Positions 41,401-52,481 of a stretch of DNA of 64,000 nt are shown piece by piece (position 1 is the stretch's first letter; every line of letters begins with the position of its first letter). This DNA is from Desmodesmus armatus. Taxonomy: Eukaryota; Chlorophyta; Chlorophyceae; Sphaeropleales; Scenedesmaceae. Under the pieces are notes generated by a model. It was not told the DNA's origin, did no database searches, and was given only the letters and a program-made list of their open reading frames with translations. The translations under genes were made by a program, and so were the position numbers. The stretch is taken from assembly GCA_007449985.2 (NCBI GenBank), contig VIIQ02000901.1:1-64000 (forward strand), given 5' to 3'.

Positions 41401-42305
41401 CTGATGCTCACTTTTGAGCATGTCGATCTTGTTGCTGCAGTGATTCATGAGGGGTGCCCTCTGCTCAAGGATATGGCCCCAGATCAAGCAGTGGAGCAGC
41501 TGTTCGCTCCTGGTGGCGCGCTTGAAAAGGACAAATTCCGGCTACACTCGCGGCTACAGTATTTGTGCTCCGTCACTGGCTTCACTATGGAGATGGTGCC
41601 GGTAGTGGTGGTGAGTGAGGGGAGAAGGCGACGGTAAGAGGGGGGGTGGAGGGGAGAACATGGTTGGTGGTGATGATTAATAGGCAGTGCTGAGTGTCGA
41701 CAGATGCAGCCACACTTCTGAGCATGTGATTGCATACTGCCTCACTCCCTCCCTCACATGCTTACGCACTCCCTCACCAGCTTACTCACTCACTCAATTA
41801 GTCACTCACTCACTCACAAGTTGTGCTGCTACTGCGCTGCCTCCCAGGCCAAGCTGCACCAAATACAAGACTTTGCTGCCAAACTAGACAAGGGCCAAGC
41901 AGCAGCAGCAGGGGGTGCCAAAGCTGGCACAGGCAAACGGGGCGGCAGCAACAGGCCCAGCAGCGGTGGCGGCAGCCGCCGCCGAGCAGCCACCGACCGC
42001 AAAACTGCAGGCGCCGCCGCCGCCGCTGCTGCTGCTGCTGCTGCTGCTAGCAATCTGGGCCAGATGAATATCAAGGAGTGCCTGCAGCAGCAGCAGCAGC
42101 AGCAGCCGCTGAGGATAGAGACCCAGCAGCCTATCAGTGCCTCTGAGGAGCAGCTGATGGTGCAGTCGCTGCAGCAGGCAGCAGCAGAACAGGAGCAGGA
42201 AGAGCAAGACGATGACTGGCCACTGCCCCAGCAGCCGCAGCAGTTGGGGTTGAGGGGTCAAGTCATCTTGCCGCAGCTGCGCCAGGCTCGCACACGGAGC
42301 CAGGG

Positions 42306-42341
<36 letters not shown>

Positions 42342-42438
42342 GCGGCGGCCGGGGCTGGACCTTCAGCTCAGTCCTGCGCAGGATGGGCAACAGCAGCAGC
42401 AGCATGACACAGTGGACCTTGTGTCTGATGAGGAGGAT

Positions 42439-42471
<33 letters not shown>

Positions 42472-43683
42472 GTGGCGGCTCCAGCAGCTGCAGCAGCAGC
42501 AGGAGGCGGCCAGCCGCTTGCTCCCAACCCCAATGCCTGTGCCACCAACTGGGCTCTCTTTGGCGCCCAGCCTCAAACGGCGCATGCAGCAGCAGGCACA
42601 GCAGCAGGCACAGCAGCCGCCGATGCTGCTGCTGCTGCTGGGGTGCAGCAGGCACGGGCGATGCCACCAGAGGTTGCGTGGCAGAACACACGCCGGCGGT
42701 CTGAGGCCTCTCAGCAGCAGCAGCAGCAAGAAGCTGCTCGGCAGATTCAGCTCTCTATCAAACGCCAGGCCCACTTGCTTGCAGCAAATGGTGCAATGCG
42801 CCCAGGGTCACAGCCGCCGTTAATGCAGCTGCCGGAGGGCATGCAGCAGCACCAGCACCAGCAGTACTCACATCACCCCCAACAGCAGCAGCAGCAGCAG
42901 TATGGTCTGCCCCCCTCTGGTGGCTTTGCTCAGGCCTATCATGCAACCGCCAATGATGTGGGGGTTCCGATGGCCGCTGCTGCCGCTCCGGCACCATCAG
43001 CAGCAGGAGTAGCAGCAGCACTGACGCCCAGGGGTGTCCCCCCCATCAACCGCCAAAGTGGGTCCCAGCTGGGGGGTGTGCTGGGGTCGGGGTCAGCTGG
43101 GTACCCCGGCAGCACAGCAGCAGCAGCGCTCGCAGCCTCAGCAACGAATGCTGAAATGCAGCGGCTGCACTCAGCCCTCAGAGCAGCGGCTGGTGGGGTT
43201 AATTTGGCAGCAGCTGCTGCCATCCCCCTGCCTGGTCACCCAGCAGCGGCAGCGGGTGCTGGTGGTGGTAGTCACCCGGGTCTGAGCAATTACGAGAGCA
43301 GCTCATCAGGGCATGGGGCAGTCAGAGGGGCCGTCAATAGCCCACCAGCAGCAGCTGCAGCACCACAGCAGCAGCAGCAGCAGCAGCGGAACGCTTTGCT
43401 GGCGCAGCAGTATCTGTATCAGCAGCAACAGCAGCAGGAGCAGCAACAGCATCAGCAGCAGCTGTTGCAGAATCAGCAGCTGCAGGTCCAGCAGCAGCAG
43501 CAGCTCCTGCACATTGTAAGAGCCAGAGAAGCTGCAGCACGGTTGGCACACCCGCCAGCCCAGGCAGCCCCGACAGGGCAACCCCCTGCAGCAGGTGCAG
43601 CACATGTGTCCCGAAATAGGGCGCGAGCAGCAGCAGCAGCAACAGCAGCAGGTGCCACAGAGTGCATTTCCATTTTGGACTGA
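26297..43683 (+). CDS. Giant Ulp/SENP-type SUMO protease with zinc-like motif and SIMs
   Basis: C48 cysteine protease that matures or removes SUMO. Exons: 26297-26746, 27352-27525, 27981-28116, 28423-28605, 29394-29472, 29942-30023, 30735-30806, 31182-31370, 31917-32221, 33083-33203, 34544-34721, 34960-35944, 36271-36389, 37377-37542, 38121-38245, 38500-38609, 38909-40193, 40480-40779, 40926-41051, 41314-41610, 41848-43683. Phases fit everywhere except 32221/33083, where duplicated ends obscure the path. Order: acidic N-terminus; split Cys4 motif CDVCSEKY...WMCKDCSS; SIM-like PVDLLSDSDDD; catalytic start LEPDAFLNDTVLDFYIK; His in HWSLVIICHP (35014); ~300-residue Gln/Ala insert; Asp in LALDSMAG (35932); Cys in IQPNHCDCGLFV (37434). 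The tail is Gln-rich with SIVVSDGEQ and TVDLVSDEED. A split catalytic domain is typical of Ulp2/SENP6-7 enzymes. About 2,440 residues. The ATG at 26297 follows an in-frame TAG. Confidence 0.85.
30119..30289 (+). repeat. (GGT/GGC)n array in intron
   Basis: About 170 bases of GGTGGT with GGC and GAT interruptions in the intron between exons 6 and 7 of the SUMO-protease gene. Confidence 0.9.
30368..30416 (+). repeat. (GT)n followed by a G run of about 28
   Basis: Same intron. One of the longest pure G homopolymers in the window. Confidence 0.9.
31527..31846 (+). repeat. Two copies of the start of exon 9 (SIM exon)
   Basis: 31527-31544 (GATGCCCGTGTTGACCTG) and 31731-31835 (CTGTCAGACAGTGACGAAGA and following) repeat the acceptor side of exon 9 at 31917-32015. 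The second copy still reads LNLLSDSDEDKNSGDD and ends at its own GTAAGTG donor. Confidence 0.75.
32119..32667 (+). repeat. Three copies of the exon 9 end plus donor
   Basis: Ends at 32221 (in exon 9), 32460 and 32662 all carry the RR-GG-R-SVGPAE...DV segment and a donor. The terminal blocks measure 36, 37 and 38 bases, so the three donors leave in three different phases. Only the third phase suits the catalytic exon at 33083, but the frame leading into that copy is not connected cleanly. Confidence 0.8.
32829..32970 (+). repeat. One long and one short copy of the exon 10 start
   Basis: 32829-32905 repeats CAG plus GGCCTGAGCACGCAGTACCC onward to GGACATGGAGTTCCT (true exon 33083-33155). 32950-32970 (CAGGGCTTGAGCACACAAG) is a shorter, worn copy. 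Each is preceded by a pyrimidine tract and AG. Confidence 0.8.
33836..33983. repeat. Fold-back hairpin with inverted exon fragment in its loop
   Basis: Arms 33836-33901 and 33918-33983 pair at about 60 of 66 positions. The loop carries AACTCCATGTCCTC, the exact reverse complement of exon 10 bases 33139-33152. The copy of the exon 10 end starts two bases after the right arm. Confidence 0.85.
33986..34045 (+). repeat. Copy of exon 10 end plus donor
   Basis: GTTCCTGGAGCCCGATGCCT through CTACATCAAGTGAG repeats 33150-33208 with two silent changes, still reading FLEPDAFLNDTVLDFYIK. Confidence 0.9.
34303..34901 (+). repeat. Worn copies of exon 11 and exon 12 starts
   Basis: 34303-34372 resembles the exon 11 start (TACATCGGA..., GGCGGCTGCACTTCTTCAAC). 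34749-34790 (AGAATGTCAACATCTTTGAT) and 34872-34901 (ATATTTGACAAGGACTACCT) resemble the exon 12 start at 34960. All lie upstream of the exon they copy. Confidence 0.65.
36307..37011 (+). repeat. Three copies of the exon 13 end plus donor
   Basis: The true exon end 36307-36397 recurs at 36662-36752 and 36922-37011 (reading IAHELARRLHEQTGQQVEVP then LLKNE, with RKLAEQ in the third). All end in GAGGTGTGTGTG and run into G tracts. The shared intron text TCTGGTCACCTTGCTGTTG before copies 2 and 3 shows that the unit includes intron. Confidence 0.9.
37718..38018 (+). repeat. Two worn copies of the exon 14 end
   Basis: 37718-37790 (GTGCCACCAGCACTCAATGG with a doubled CAGGAAGCAGGGGGGACC) and 37979-38018 (CTGCCAGCACTCAACTTGAA, GGATGTGCAG) resemble the true end at 37476-37550. 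Confidence 0.6.
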
Positions 43684-44082
43684 TGGATGCATGTACAGCG
43701 GGGTTTTGCTGCATGTTGTGAGACAGTGCCCGGAACCGGGGAGGTAGCGTGATTTCCTGTGGAGACACTGGGAACACACAAGATGGTAACACAATGTAGC
43801 TAGCACTGCTGCATGTTGTGATGTGTGCTGATTGTGCTTTGTCGGTGTGGCTGTACATACTGTGGTTTGTGGGGCAATGTGGTGAGGATGATGGTACATT
43901 GGCTGCAGCAGAACGACCAAGCAATGCATGGGTACAGACAGGATGTGTTCTGTGAAATTTCATGTACAGTGTGGGGGGCAGAGTACAGTACAGTACAGGT
44001 GTGAGGGCATTGTGAGGGCGGAGTGTTGCCAGGGTTTACCTGGCTGTTGGAGAGTGCGGCAAGCCTGCAGGGTTCTGCCTCT

Positions 44083-44087
44083 TGTAA
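44083..44087 (+). terminator. Candidate poly(A) signal TGTAA (SUMO protease)
   Basis: TGTAA lies 400 bases after the TGA at 43681-43683 and fits a green-algal 3' UTR. Confidence 0.45.
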
Positions 44088-46224
44088 TGGGATATTGTGA
44101 AGCCGCCGGCTTGGTTAAACCAAAGCTTCCATGGGTACTGTAGCTACCTGACTGTTCAGGAGTAACTCAGTGGGCCACTATGTCTGGCAGCTGTGCAGCG
44201 GTGTAGTAATATCGCAGAGGCTGAAGCTGCCGTGTCTGTCAACGAAAAGAAGTGGTTAGTGATGCATGTGCAGCTGAAGCTAGACGAGCTTCGGGGCCCC
44301 CCAAACCCTTGGCTCACTGTGACATGAAGGTGTCTGGCCAGTTGTGCAGCGGTTGGAGCTGTTTTTACCCTCATATCTGCTCGGTCTCTGTGGGTTGACT
44401 TCTGCTCTGCAAACGTCAGTAAATGGCTGGCATGAGCTTCCTGAGTTTCATAGATACATGTGCAGCATGCATGTCAAGCTGTAGGACTGTGTCTGCTGCT
44501 GTGTAACAGCAACCCTCTGCCACCCCCCCCAAGGTGGCGCATCAACATACACTGCGGTGTGTCACAAAAGTGAGGCAGCAAAACCCTAGTTGGCTTCACA
44601 TCCAAAGCGGGGCTGTGGGGCCTCCAGATGTACACCAGAAGATACAACATTACCAAGGGCACTTGCAAGTGCACACACACAAGCCTACTGTACTGAAGCG
44701 GCCCTGTGCACTTATGGCGGAAGATTTACAACACACTCTGCCTGATAGTCACAAACCACTGACATGCCCCACAGCATCTTCCTAAAGTGTTCTGGACACC
44801 AACAACAGGCACATGCACACACCCTACGCCTGGCAACCTAGGAGCTGCTGCTGCTGTTGTTGAACCACTTGAGATGGGCCCCATAAGTCTTACACATGGG
44901 TGTCAAATGGACATGCTGTGCGAAAGCTGTTGCCTGGTCACACACAACGCACACCTCCTAGGTCAAATGCATGGGGAGCTACTGTATGCATGCTGTCCAT
45001 GGCTGCAGGCCAGTAACACCCGCACTCGGCAGCCAACCACCAAGCCCACCAGAAAAAACAGGCGATACAGTTGAGCAAACACCACACTGTAACAGTGTGA
45101 TGACCTACAAACACACCACATACTCGCACACCAGCACCACACGATCAAGCTCCCTCACGTCCCCTGCTCAACTGCCGGCAGGGTTTGTGGGAAACAACAG
45201 GGTTTAACAGGGTTTGACCCTAACCGCTTCTGCGTCTGCTGCTCTAGGGTGTGCCTGGAACCCTGCCTGCCTGGCTGACTGACTGGCTGCATTACTCCAA
45301 TAGCTACACTCCACCAACCAACATGCCAAGCAAGCCAGCAGGACCCGAGCTTGAAGTGTTGCTGGCTTACACGTGATCGCAAAAACCCTTGCAGATTCAG
45401 TGCTTTGTGCTTGAATCAACGAACACAAACACACACATCCACACATGCGCAGAACCCCAACCCTGCAGGACACAACCCTGCAACTGCCCAGCACACAGAT
45501 GCTGTCGGCTGCTTAGCATGCAGCCCATGCAGGAGAAACACATACTTGGCACAACAGGAGTCCCACGCAGCCTGAGAGAAAGAAAGACGAAAGAACACCA
45601 TACAGCAACACACACAAAAGGAGCCCCACCAGCAATGACACTGGACAACAACACAATCACACTGCTGTTGACGGCATGCACAATCACGGTGTGGCTTAGC
45701 CCCACAGCAGCAGATCAACATGCCTGTGTGTTTGCCTGTGCAGACCCTCTGTCACACACATCACACCAGTATCCTGCACACATGTGCACATAATCCCTGC
45801 ACACTGTAAGGAGAGGGGAAGGGAACAAAAGCTGCCATGGGCCCTCCACTTGGAGCACAGGCTCTGAAAGGTAGGTAGATAGGGGTTGTGCAGGTGCACA
45901 GCAAAGGGCATAGGGCCTTAGGGTTTAGGTAGAACCCTAAACCCTGCAGAGGAAGAGGACAAGGCAGAGGACACAATGCTGTCCCCATCCCCACCACCTC
46001 TAGCATGCATTTGAGACCCCGCCAATCCTGTGGCTCAATCTTGCCCTGGTGCTGCACATGCATGCAAAAGGAGCAGACCTCAAGACACACCCTCCTGTAT
46101 ACTGCGGCAGTGGAGGGCACCCCCTTCGTAAGCACCCCGTAGACACACATGCTTTTTGAGGGTCTGCAGAGCATGTGCTCTTCTGTCCGCCGGTGCTGGC
46201 AGGCCCCTCCCGCCCGTGCCACCA

Positions 46225-46355
46225 CCCTCATCTCACACACCACACAGTCAGGTGTCAACACACACGGTCCCCACGGTGTCATACACCCCCCCCCCCCCCC
46301 GCTATCTCACGCATCACACAGTCAGGTGTCAACACACATATGCACGATCACCGCG
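46225..46355. repeat. Imperfect direct repeat
   Basis: CATCTCACACACCACACAGT and TATCTCACGCATCACACAGT each lead into CAGGTGTCAACACACA, then CGGTCCCCACGGTGT or TGCACGATCACCGCGGTGT. A C run separates the units. Confidence 0.75.
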
Positions 46356-46780
46356 GTGTTACAAAGGGCTCGTGCAGGAATCACACAGGGCCAAGGCACT
46401 GTCTAAGGCAAAACCCTCAACCCTCAACTGTGTTGTTGGGTCGATGTGCACTGCATACCGGGTGTGGTCATGCACCAGCTGTGGTACCCGTGACAAGTGG
46501 CCAAGACGGACACAATGCATCTGGTTGGGCTAACGCAGGCACGGTCCATGCATGCAGGTAGTCCTACCACAGTATTGCATTGCTGTGTGCTTCTCTTTCT
46601 GCAGTTTACTCCCACACTTCAACACACAGGGTGGCAAGGTGTTACAAGGACATAGCTCCAAGATCAGAGCGTACAGCACAACCGAAGCATTCGCCAGCTG
46701 CCACTGCCACCACCCTCACAACCACATTGTGTTCGTGCTGGCAACAGCTCAGCTAACACACAACCGCCTCACATACCACA

Positions 46781-46915
46781 GCCTATACCTCTTGTAAACG
46801 GCCTATACCTCTTGCAAACGGCCTATAACTCTTGTGTAGGGCCTATACCTCTTGTAAACGGCCTATACCTCTTGTAAACGGCCTATGCCTCTTGTGTAGG
46901 GCCTATACCTTTTGT
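46781..46915. repeat. 20-bp tandem repeat, about 6.5 units
   Basis: Unit GCCTATACCTCTTGTAAACG with two versions (ending TGTAAACG or TGTGTAGG), arranged in an alternating pattern. Confidence 0.95.
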
Positions 46916-49418
46916 TTCCTATCGCAGCACAGGCTGCACCCAACCACCCAATGTGCCAAGCCACACATAACACAACATAGCATAGCACGGGAGGCCAGCA
47001 CCCTGACTTCACAGCACAGCACAGGCCTATACAGTGGGATACAGCAAGGCACAGGCCAGCACAGCACAGCACAGCGTGGCTGATGCACAATGTGACACAC
47101 AGCACAGCACAGCATGGGGTAGGTCTGGTGTACAGCAGCGGTGGTGCATGCATGGCACAGACCCAGCAGCAGCCGCACACCATGGGGGTGGCACAGCACA
47201 GGCCATGCTGCCGCACAAATACATGCAGCTCAGACGGACACACGGACGACCCACACACACCGCTACTACAGTACCACGATGGGTGGTTACACCACACACA
47301 CACAGCACAGCACAGACTGCGCAAGTATGCACATAGAATGGGGATCACCCCCCACCAACACAGCACATAGAAGTCAATAGAAAAACATGCGGACGGAAAG
47401 GGGCCACCCACAAACCACCATACTACAGGGGGAGTCAACGCCACAAGGTGTGTGACTTCCCTACCCTCAACCCACGCCACGTTGCAGGGCGGGGCTGTGT
47501 CGGTTGGCTCACCGCACCTCTCTCACACATCACACAGTGAGGCCTCAGTTGTTAGGGTGTGACCCCAGGGTGTGACCCCCTCCCCTCCATTCCTCCTATA
47601 CGAACCTCACAGTGACGCCTCACAAAGTTGGGACCACTAGTGACCAAGGGCTTGGCAGCAGGTGGGCCAGGTTGGGCCGGGTGAGGTGTGTCACAAACCG
47701 GCAGCATAGATGGGCCTGGTAAGAAGGCACCCCGACTCACAGCTTGCAGACACAACAGCACCAACCATACCCGGGATTGGCTGGTATAAACACCAACTGC
47801 CAACTGCACCTACTGCCAGCCGTGCATGCATTGCTAACCATGCGCGCATTGAGATACTGCTGCTGCTGTTTTTTCCCGCAGGCAGATTGCACCCACAAGT
47901 GCGCATGAAAGACATACCGACCTATGTAAAAGCCACCACAGATGGATACAGACGCAAAGCGTGATGCGCACACGGTACAAGACAGACAGCAATACACAAA
48001 CAGGAACCACCAGGCATGCCACAGGGCTGGCCTAGCTTTTGTGCAGACGACGAAGGTGTGGTGATTGCATTCCCTATACCCCAGATGTACCCAGAACCTG
48101 GAAACCCTGAAACCTTCAACTTTGAAAACAGCAGGGTGTGCTGAGGAATCTGCTGCCGATGCTGCATGTCACAGCACAGACACAGGAACACAGACCAGCA
48201 CTGCCTACTACTGCACTGCACCATGCACCAACACGAACAGTGTGCATCACACAATCACACGTGCCGGCCAATGATGTGCCGTGCAGCCAACAAAAAACCC
48301 AACACACATGCTTGTGCATGACGGCCTGAAGTAGGGGTGGAGGACCCACACACACACCCAAACCAACAAGCCACCACTGCAAGCATCCCTACATCCATTC
48401 CACAGCCAACCCAGCGCCGGCACTAGCAGTGACCCAAAAACCACCACCAGCAAACAGGAGTAGACTTGCGCGCCCACACACCCGATGCACCATGACTGGC
48501 CAGACAGTGGTGCCGCTTGCCCCCATGAAAACCACACTCATGGGGACATGGACAGACGCCCAAAAGTGGCGCAGCCCTCAAACCCACCGCAGTGGTAGCC
48601 AAACACCAGCCGATATTATCCCCCACAAACCCCTGCCTCCATCTTCCTCGCTTGATGAAGAAGCACCATCACGCACGCTGTGTCCTGTGCATGTTGCGGA
48701 CCAGCAGCCAAAACACCCCCCCCCCCCCAAAAAAACAGCCCTACTACACACAGCTATGTCGACACACCATACACCGCCCCACAGGGGGCGCACCCCCTAC
48801 CCTACTGCGCATGTCACAGGCCATGCTGTCGTATGAAGGGAGGGATCTGCCTGAATGCAGCAGCAGCCATCACTTGAGGATCAATCGCCTGCTAGCTAGC
48901 ATGACCTACCTAGCAGTCAACCCGGTCAATAGATCACCATCAAAGGCGTAAAACGTTGCGCCTGAGGCACCCCTCTCTTTGGGAAGCAAGCACCACAATA
49001 CAACGCAACTCAACGGCCCGATACAACTCAACCGCGTGGTAGAATGAAAGACCTCAGACCAACCAAGGCCCACAAGAGCACCCTTGCTTCCATGATACGA
49101 GGGGGCGCAAGAAAAGTAGGGGCCACACTATATCGCGTCACAGGTAATAACATGCACAATGACACACAAGAATCACTGTGTGTCACTGTGCACATGTTGC
49201 TCGCACAGTGGCACAGAAACCCACAGGAGTGAGACACAGGTGGGTGTGACATGTGCACAACCACCACCACCACCACCACCACCGCCACCAGCACCATACC
49301 AGCAGATCCCAAGTGCACCAGCATGCCAGACAGGACCACAACAGCGCCCCCAAGGAGCATGCCAAAGTAGCAAAGGCTGCCGTGAATGCAGTGTGGGTGT
49401 CTTCCAAGGGATGCCCCA

Positions 49419-51629
49419 TTAGCAGCAGGCCTGCTGCTGCTGCTGCTGGGGTGCCACTGCAGGCCCTGCAACCGCCTGCAGGCTGATCACAGCAGGAACA
49501 ACAACACCAACACCACCAGTAGCAGCAGTAGCACCCAACTTCTCAGGGACTGCCACTGCCGCTGGCGGCTCCGACACTGCTGCTGGGGCAGCAGCAGCGG
49601 CAGCACCAGCAGCAGCAGCAGCCTCCTTCTGCTGCAGGATCTGCCGCTGCTGTGCTGCCTGCCGTGCCGCCCAGGTGTCCTGCATCTCAGCCAACCGCTG
49701 AGCCCGCCGCTCAGCACTCAACGCACGCAGCTTCTCCTTCCAATCCTTCACTGTTGCAACCAACGGGTTCTCTCCGCTGCTGTTGCCGCTGCTGGGGTAG
49801 TAGCACTGCTGCTGCTTGCAGCTGCTGCAGCGGCACCCTCTGGGCTGACACCCCCGCTGCCACCCCCACTCCCCCTGCTGCTGCCACCGCCAATCCTGGG
49901 CAGGGGTATGGTCATCGAGGGGATAGATACAGACAGGTCGCGGCCCTTAGGGCGCTCAGGCCAGGTATCCTTGCGCAGGCGGCGGATCTCAGGGGTGTCA
50001 TGCAGAACCAGCACAGCTACGAGGTCGGTCCCAGGCTCAGCACGGACCGACTCGCCGTCCCTCCAGCGCACGTGCTTCGAGGCGCAGGGCGTGCTGGCGC
50101 CGCTGCTGCTGCTGTGGCTGCGGCGGACGAGGATGGACTTAGGCCTGCTGCCGTTGCTGCTGCAGGTGCTGATCACGCTGCTAGCTAGGCTACCGTAGCT
50201 GCAGAGGCTGCTGCTGCTAGCGCTGCTGCAGAGGCTGGACTCGGGGGTCAGGGACCCGTCGTCCGAGGCTCCGTCACACCCCAGTGCTGCTGCTGTCGCT
50301 GCTGGGTGGTGCGGCTGCTGCTGCTGTGAGGGGTGCAGGGCAGCAGCAGGAGTCTTGCAGGGGGCCTGTGACGCCACGACGGCAGCAGCAGCAGCTGGGG
50401 AAGCAAAGGCACTGCCCGAGAGTTGGTCTGCTGCTGCTGCTGCAGCGCGCGGGGAGCAAGCAGAAGCGGCAGGGACCGCAGGAACGGCCCGAGGGGACAC
50501 CTGCTGCTGCTGCTGCTGCTGTCCTGCAGGAGCAGCGGCCAGCCCGCTGCTGTTGCTGCTGCTGCTGGTACCTGATGTGTGCTGAGGTGACAGGCTGGCA
50601 CCACCGAGGCGGTGTGTTACACCGGCGAGGTGTGCCATGGGAGACAGAGGGGGCTTGCTGCTGCTGCCTATCGCTGCTGCCTGCCGCTGTGCCACACCCC
50701 CTGCTGCTGCTGCTGTCAGCGTGTTGTTGTTGCTGTTGGTGCCTGTGGGTGGGCCCCTAGGGCTCCTTGCCACTGGAGGCCTTCCTACTGCTCCAGAGGG
50801 GGAAGAAGAGGACCTTGGTGTGCTGCTGCTGCTGCGCTGTGCGCCAGCCCTGCTGCTGCTGCTGTCGTAGTCACGAGCGCTGCCGAAGGGTGCGAAGAAA
50901 GGAGCACCACGCGGGCTAGCGCCCCTGCTGCTGCTGCCTCCCGCACGGGGTGAGGGGCAGATGCCTGCAGTAGAGAGGTGGAAGGTTGGTAGTGGGTGGG
51001 GGAGAGCAGCAGGGGAGGTGTGAGTCAAAGTCACAGCTTGATCATGTTGATATCTAGGTGCTTGAATTGATGTGGGGTGAGGGTGGTAGCTGGGCTACTG
51101 CAGATCCTGAATATACCCACAGAGACCAATGCATCAGAGGGGCACCATGGACGTCTGGCAGCTCCATCACACAAAATATGTCCTACAGCATCGCACTCCT
51201 TCATTCAGCAGGTATACAGGCTGAACACACAGAACAGATTGCTCTGCCAAGCCCACCCATACCACATACCTGCTCGCACAAGTGCTTCCTGCTGCTCGTC
51301 GCGTCGAACTGCTTGATTGACAAGGTCCATGATGCTGGGGGTCCTCGGCTTCTGGCTGGGCTGGCCAGCTGGCATCACTGTGCGGGTGGTTGAGTTGTCT
51401 GGGTCACTTCCCCGCTGCTGCGCCGGAGGCTCCACGTCAACATCGCTGAAGGCTTTGACGGATCCAGAGGGGTCCTGGGCGACTTGCAGACCTCGCGAGG
51501 GCGCGGTAGGCCTGTAGGGATGGGCGCGTCTGGGCTGGCTGCTTTACGCTCACCAGCATCAAGGGAGCGGCTGAATCGAGCAGGAGGTCCAGCTACAGCT
51601 GCAGGGATGCATGATGCTGCACCAGGCAT
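49419..51629 (-). CDS. Ser/Ala/Gln-rich protein with PP1-docking-like motif
   Basis: The best-supported exons are 51511-51270 and 50964-49419 (TAA at the left end). A possible first exon 51629-51554 (MPGAASCIPAAVAGPPARFS) has a good donor, but its phase does not fit the next exon by one base. A start in exon 2 (MPAGQPSQKPRTPSIMDLVN) is an alternative. Most of the chain is low complexity (Ser, Ala, Gln, Pro). The conserved-looking part is RPKSILVRRSHS, then KHVRWRDGESV and DLVAVLVLHDTPEIRRLRKD. KHVRW fits the protein phosphatase 1 docking pattern [R/K]-x-V-x-[F/W], and PKSIL...basic-VxF arrangements occur in PP1 regulators. The C-terminus, ATVKDWKEKLRALSAERRAQ and on, is a charged coiled coil. 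A frameshift lies between about 49748 and 49830. Function unknown. Confidence 0.6.
49750..49830 (-). other. Frameshift in the large exon
   Basis: The long upstream frame ends ...ERTRWLQQ* at 49748. The coiled-coil frame (ENPLVATVKDWKEKLR) takes over one base out of register with no convincing intron between. The shift lies in or next to CAG-type repeats, so a repeat-length error is likely. Confidence 0.65.
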
Positions 51630-52311
51630 GGCAACAGCAGCTACCCCTCAAGCTGACCCACTGCGCAGCATAGATCAGGGCAATGCACCTTGACAAGTGC
51701 GCGCAGCTATGCCTGATCGCTTCGAGCACTTTCTAAGCAAGTTTTGAAATTTGTAGGAGGGTAAGATAGGCGCAACCCTGCTATGAGATACAGGATAGGT
51801 TGAGTGTGTTTGGCTCTCCCGGGACAAGTACTATAGCTGACAATGCGATCGACAAGGTAACCAAGGTGATGTGCATGCGGGGATAAAGCAAGGGGCAGGC
51901 TCCTCCCCGGGCATAACCAAGTCAAATGCAATACAGTCACCTTCTCCACCCGCACAATGCGCAAGGCGACCAGCAGGCGGCTTACGAGCACACTTCTCGA
52001 TTTCTGGTCGTGGTTCTGGCGACAAAAGGTGTGAGTGTGTTGAGGCATAAAGTTGGACGGTGATCAGCATCCTTCCGATAGCTCCGGTGACAGGCCAGCA
52101 TGGATGATCACAAGCTGGCGCACTGTGAAGGTATCTGACTGTTATCAATATGAAGAAATCTGGGTGGTGACCTTATGCCTACGGGTTCACCAGTACATAA
52201 GCCAGCTCAGGCTGCAGGCAGCTGCCACAGACAGGTGTCGTGTGTGGGGCATGCAGTCTCTGCAGCTGTTTCGATCATAGCCAGCAATGATGCACAGCAC
52301 ACTCAACACGC
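51630..52311. other. Intergenic, nothing seen
   Basis: Between the start side of the Ser-rich gene and the 3' end of the vWA gene. No supported coding or motif. Confidence 0.4.
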
Positions 52312-52316
52312 TTACA
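52312..52316 (-). terminator. Candidate poly(A) signal (TGTAA on minus)
   Basis: TTACA on the plus strand, 166 bases past the vWA stop at 52482. Confidence 0.4.
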
Positions 52317-52481
52317 CATACTACCTGTCACCAGCATACATGGGACTGTGTTGGCTGTAGGCTGGCGCTACCAGTGCAGAGCTCCAGGCGATTTAAAACC
52401 TGACACTGTTCAACCAAGTACTCCACAGAACCGCAACTTCTCTGCAACCACCTCTAGTCATCATCCAAACAGCACTACCCA

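Larger units (their letters stand above)
44088..49418. other. Gene-poor, repeat-bearing region
   Basis: No open frame here has splice-supported coding character on either strand. Seen instead: CACA/CAGCACAG-rich text through most of 46.9-48.5 kb, an 80-90-bp direct repeat at 46225-46355, a 20-bp tandem array at 46781-46915, and a short CAC run at about 49258-49290. A small inverted telomere-like motif TTAGGGTTTAGG/CCCTAAACCC lies at 45922-45946. It could hold a non-coding RNA that I cannot recognise. Confidence 0.45.

Noticed and set aside
45922..45946. Telomere-like TTTAGGG motif as an interstitial telomere
   Set aside because: Only one to two units in each direction and no array; chance or a tiny inverted repeat is enough.
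46863..47480. Long minus-strand frame rich in Cys and Val
   Set aside because: Composition follows CACA/CAGCACAG repeats; no splice context or known motif.
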